Shown: one piece after another, positions 5,748 to 7,741 of the stretch | How positions within the stretch are numbered: position 1 is the first letter of the stretch | Layout: each line of letters begins with the position of its first letter | NCBI GenBank assembly: GCA_021850345.1 | Contig: JAJZMN010000009.1 | Span: 1 to 7,741, forward strand | DNA from: Actinomycetes bacterium | Lineage (GTDB): Bacteria > Actinomycetota > Acidimicrobiia > Acidimicrobiales > RAAP-2 | Length of the DNA stretch: 7,741 nucleotides | Direction: 5' to 3' | The notes under the pieces: generated by a model | What the model was told of the DNA's origin: nothing | What the model saw: the letters and a program-made list of their open reading frames with translations, nothing else | Database searches by the model: none | Made by a program: the position numbers and the translations under genes

Positions 5748-5806
5748 GGTGCCCCGGGCCGTTGGTGCCCCGGGGCCGTTGGTGCCCCGGGCCGTTGGTG
5801 CCCCGG
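5748..5806. repeat. 16/17-bp tandem array in divergent promoter region
   Basis: Copies of GGTGCCCCGGGCCGTT lie at 5748-5763 and 5781-5796. A 17-bp copy with one extra G (GGTGCCCCGGGGCCGTT) is at 5764-5780, and a partial copy GGTGCCCCGG is at 5797-5806. The extra G creates the perfect palindrome GCCCCGGGGC at 5767-5776. The array occupies the 135-bp gap between the divergently transcribed glycosyltransferase and SpoIID-CWB2 genes. Confidence 0.88.
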
Positions 5807-5817
5807 ACTGCCTGCAC

Positions 5818-5821
5818 GGAG
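5818..5821 (+). promoter_or_regulatory. Ribosome-binding site deciding a TTG start
   Basis: GGAG lies 8 nt upstream of the TTG at 5830. The alternative GTG at 5863 is preceded only by C-rich sequence with no Shine-Dalgarno, so the TTG is preferred. Confidence 0.5.
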
Positions 5822-5829
5822 CGTTACCA

Positions 5830-7741
5830 TTGCGCATCCCCCGTACCTCCCCCCTTGCGACGGTGCGCCCGCGTGCCGGCCTTCTCGCCGTGTCGGCGCT
5901 GTCCGTGCTCGCGATGCTCGCGATCCTCCTGCCACGGGTCGCCGGCGCAGCTTCCCCCGCCTCCGGGCTCGCGAGGGCGAACGTCCCGTCCGAGCAGTCG
6001 ACGGCCACGGCGCTTCCCTCCGACTCGGTCGATGTGCGCGTCGCGATGACGGAGAACGACACATCCGTCCTCACGGTCTTCTCGTCGAGCGGGCTCAGCG
6101 CGACCGGCGCGACCGGAGCGACCGCGGTCATGTACACGCCGGTGGGAAACGGTGGTTGGAACGTTGCGACCGGCACAGGCTGCGGTGGCCCATGGACGAC
6201 CGTCCAGGGGACCGTCGTGCAGACACCGCTCGTGCGCGCGGCGACCACAGGCGCGCTGCTCACGCTGTGCGCGGACGACCACACCCAGCTGCAGGTGCAG
6301 GGGACGCTCGAAGGGGTCTACAACTCCGCGGGCCAGGCGCGGACGGTGAACACCCTTCCGCTCGAGGAGTACGTCGCGGACGTGGTCCCGGGGGAGTCGA
6401 TTTCCGACTGGGGCTATGTCGGAGGCCCGGGCCCGCAGGGGCGTACATGGGGGTTCCAAGCGCTCGAGGCGCAGGCGGTCGCGGTCAGGTCGTACGTCCT
6501 CGCGTCCCCCGGAGGCTACGGCGGCTACGCGACAACCTGCGACCTGTCCTGCCAGACCTACCGGGGTACGACGTATCTCACCGCGAACAGCACCGCCGCC
6601 GCCCAGGACACCGCGGGAGAGGTGATGGAGATGCCCGGCGGCACGATCGCCCCCACCGAGTACTCCGCCTCGACCGGGGGGTACACCTCGAGCAGCGCCG
6701 AAGGCTCACCGTTCACACCGGTGCCCGACACAGGCGACGCGGTGTGCCTCACAGCGAGCAACCCGGGGCTGTGCAACACGAGCCATGACTGGACGGTGAG
6801 CATCCCGCTCTCCACAGTCCACACGCACTGGCCCAAGGAAGGCACATCCCCGGTGGTCAAGGTCTCGGCGCGCAACGGCTACGGCACATGGGGCGGCCGG
6901 GCGACGGAGGTCACAATCTCGGGAAACGGCACCAGCCAGACCGTCTCCGCCGCCACCTTCGTGACAACCTTCGGGCTCAAGTCGAACTACTTCACCATCA
7001 CCCAAGCGGCCGGACAGCCGCTTTCGGTCAGCGGGCACGGATGGGGCCACGGCATCGGGATGGGACAGTGGGGGGCCTTCGGGTACGCGGTCGGCACAGA
7101 CAACGGCCAGGGCAACTGGACCTGGCAGCAGATCGTCGACCACTACTACGCGCCGGCGACGATCGCGGCCCTGCCCGGCGTCACCGTGACGTACTCGGAC
7201 AGCCGGATCGCCGGTCCGACATCCGACGCCACCGCGGCACAGGAGCTCGAGCACCAGTTCCCGGTGTCCGCGGGGACCTGCCCCACGTCCGGATCGACAC
7301 GTCCCGTCGTGCTCGCGACGGACTCGGGCTATCCGGACGCGCTCGCGAGCGCGCCGCTCGCCCGGGCTCTCGGCACCGGCACGCTCCTCACGCCGACGAC
7401 GAAGCTGTCCGCCGTGACTGCGACAGCGCTGCAGATCGAGGGCATCACGCACGTCTACGTGGTGGGCGGCCCGCTCGCGATCTCGACATCGGTCGTAAAG
7501 ACGATCGGGGGGATGGCTGCCCACGCGTGCGGCGGTGGCACGGGCAGCGGCGCCGACATCAAGGTGACAAGGATCTTCGGCCAGACCCTCTACGACACCG
7601 CCGCGCAGATCGCGGCGAAAGCGGCCGACCTCGAGGGTGTCGGCACGATCGACCTGACAGGTGCGTACGGGGGAGCCAACACGACAGGTGGCAACGGGCG
7701 CTACAACACGACCGCAGGGAACGCCTCGGCAGGTCCCGTCC
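5830..7741 (+). CDS. Exported SpoIID/LytB-domain protein with CWB2 repeats (3' end missing)
   Basis: At least 637 residues are present; the frame is open to the window edge, so the C-terminus is lost. Residues 1-41 form a Sec signal peptide: basic N-region (MRIPRTSPLATVRPR), hydrophobic core (GLLAVSALSVLAMLAILL) and a VAGAA cleavage region near 40-41. A SpoIID/LytB domain follows, with LPLEEYVADVVPGES (176-190), the invariant-looking LEAQAVAVRSY (212-222) and GHGWGHGIGMGQWG (402-415). Bacillus SpoIID is a peptidoglycan lytic transglycosylase and LytB modulates an amidase, so a wall-remodelling role is likely. From about 491 a CWB2 region begins (VVLATDSGYPDALASAPLA, then THVYVVGG at about 540-547). 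The next repeat opens with TRIFGQTLYDTAAQIA and is followed by a Gly/Asn/Thr-rich stretch. CWB2 repeats anchor proteins non-covalently to wall polymers. The TTG start is supported by GGAG 8 nt upstream; GTG at 5863 would also leave a signal peptide. Thr codon ACA is used about 22 times, unlike neighbouring genes. Confidence 0.9.
   Translation, partial: MRIPRTSPLATVRPRAGLLAVSALSVLAMLAILLPRVAGAASPASGLARANVPSEQSTATALPSDSVDVRVAMTENDTSVLTVFSSSGLSATGATGATAVMYTPVGNGGWNVATGTGCGGPWTTVQGTVVQTPLVRAATTGALLTLCADDHTQLQVQGTLEGVYNSAGQARTVNTLPLEEYVADVVPGESISDWGYVGGPGPQGRTWGFQALEAQAVAVRSYVLASPGGYGGYATTCDLSCQTYRGTTYLTANSTAAAQDTAGEVMEMPGGTIAPTEYSASTGGYTSSSAEGSPFTPVPDTGDAVCLTASNPGLCNTSHDWTVSIPLSTVHTHWPKEGTSPVVKVSARNGYGTWGGRATEVTISGNGTSQTVSAATFVTTFGLKSNYFTITQAAGQPLSVSGHGWGHGIGMGQWGAFGYAVGTDNGQGNWTWQQIVDHYYAPATIAALPGVTVTYSDSRIAGPTSDATAAQELEHQFPVSAGTCPTSGSTRPVVLATDSGYPDALASAPLARALGTGTLLTPTTKLSAVTATALQIEGITHVYVVGGPLAISTSVVKTIGGMAAHACGGGTGSGADIKVTRIFGQTLYDTAAQIAAKAADLEGVGTIDLTGAYGGANTTGGNGRYNTTAGNASAGPV

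Noticed and set aside
5695..5817. 41-residue N-terminal extension of the glycosyltransferase
   Set aside because: It is encoded by the 16/17-bp array and gives a His/Gly/Pro repeat unlike GT-B N-termini, which start with the beta strand at the 5694 GTG.

Overview
The window looks like chromosome from a high-G+C actinobacterium. Codon third positions are strongly G/C, and the last gene joins a SpoIID/LytB domain to cell-wall-binding repeat type 2 (CWB2). That combination is common in Acidimicrobiia and relatives, but the class-level placement is inference. I see no rRNA, tRNA, transposase, integrase or CRISPR array.

Layout: (1) 1-159 holds a 10-bp tandem array. (2) A + strand pair follows: a stand-alone NRPS-type condensation-fold protein (160-1482) and a DUF2237 protein (1680-2036), separated by an 18-bp tandem array. 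(3) A run of four minus-strand genes follows. Read in transcription order, from high to low coordinates, they are a GT4-type glycosyltransferase (5694-4618), a one-TM unknown membrane protein (4584-3952), a nucleoside phosphorylase/nucleosidase-superfamily protein (3869-3096) and a TetR-family regulator (2669-2040). The TetR gene converges tail-to-tail with the DUF2237 gene, leaving 3 nt between stop codons. (4) A 16/17-bp tandem array lies between the glycosyltransferase and a divergent, exported SpoIID-CWB2 protein that runs off the right edge (from 5830).

Working together: the glycosyltransferase and the membrane protein probably form a short operon (33-nt gap) ending at a hairpin just past the second stop. 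With the exported SpoIID-CWB2 protein they suggest a cell-envelope locus, although no shared pathway can be proven from sequence. The phosphorylase and the TetR gene appear to be separate units. The 426-bp stretch between them is the most structured non-coding part of the window. It has an A+T-rich island with two abutting perfect inverted repeats, a likely TetR operator/promoter, followed by a cluster of hairpins that includes an 11-bp-arm inverted repeat enclosing a second palindrome.

I do not see a clear new multi-gene system. The strongest leads are the condensation-like protein lacking its HH catalytic pair, the double palindrome upstream of the TetR gene, the nested hairpin next to it, the duplicated start region of the membrane-protein gene, and three unrelated short tandem arrays that all sit at gene 5' flanks.
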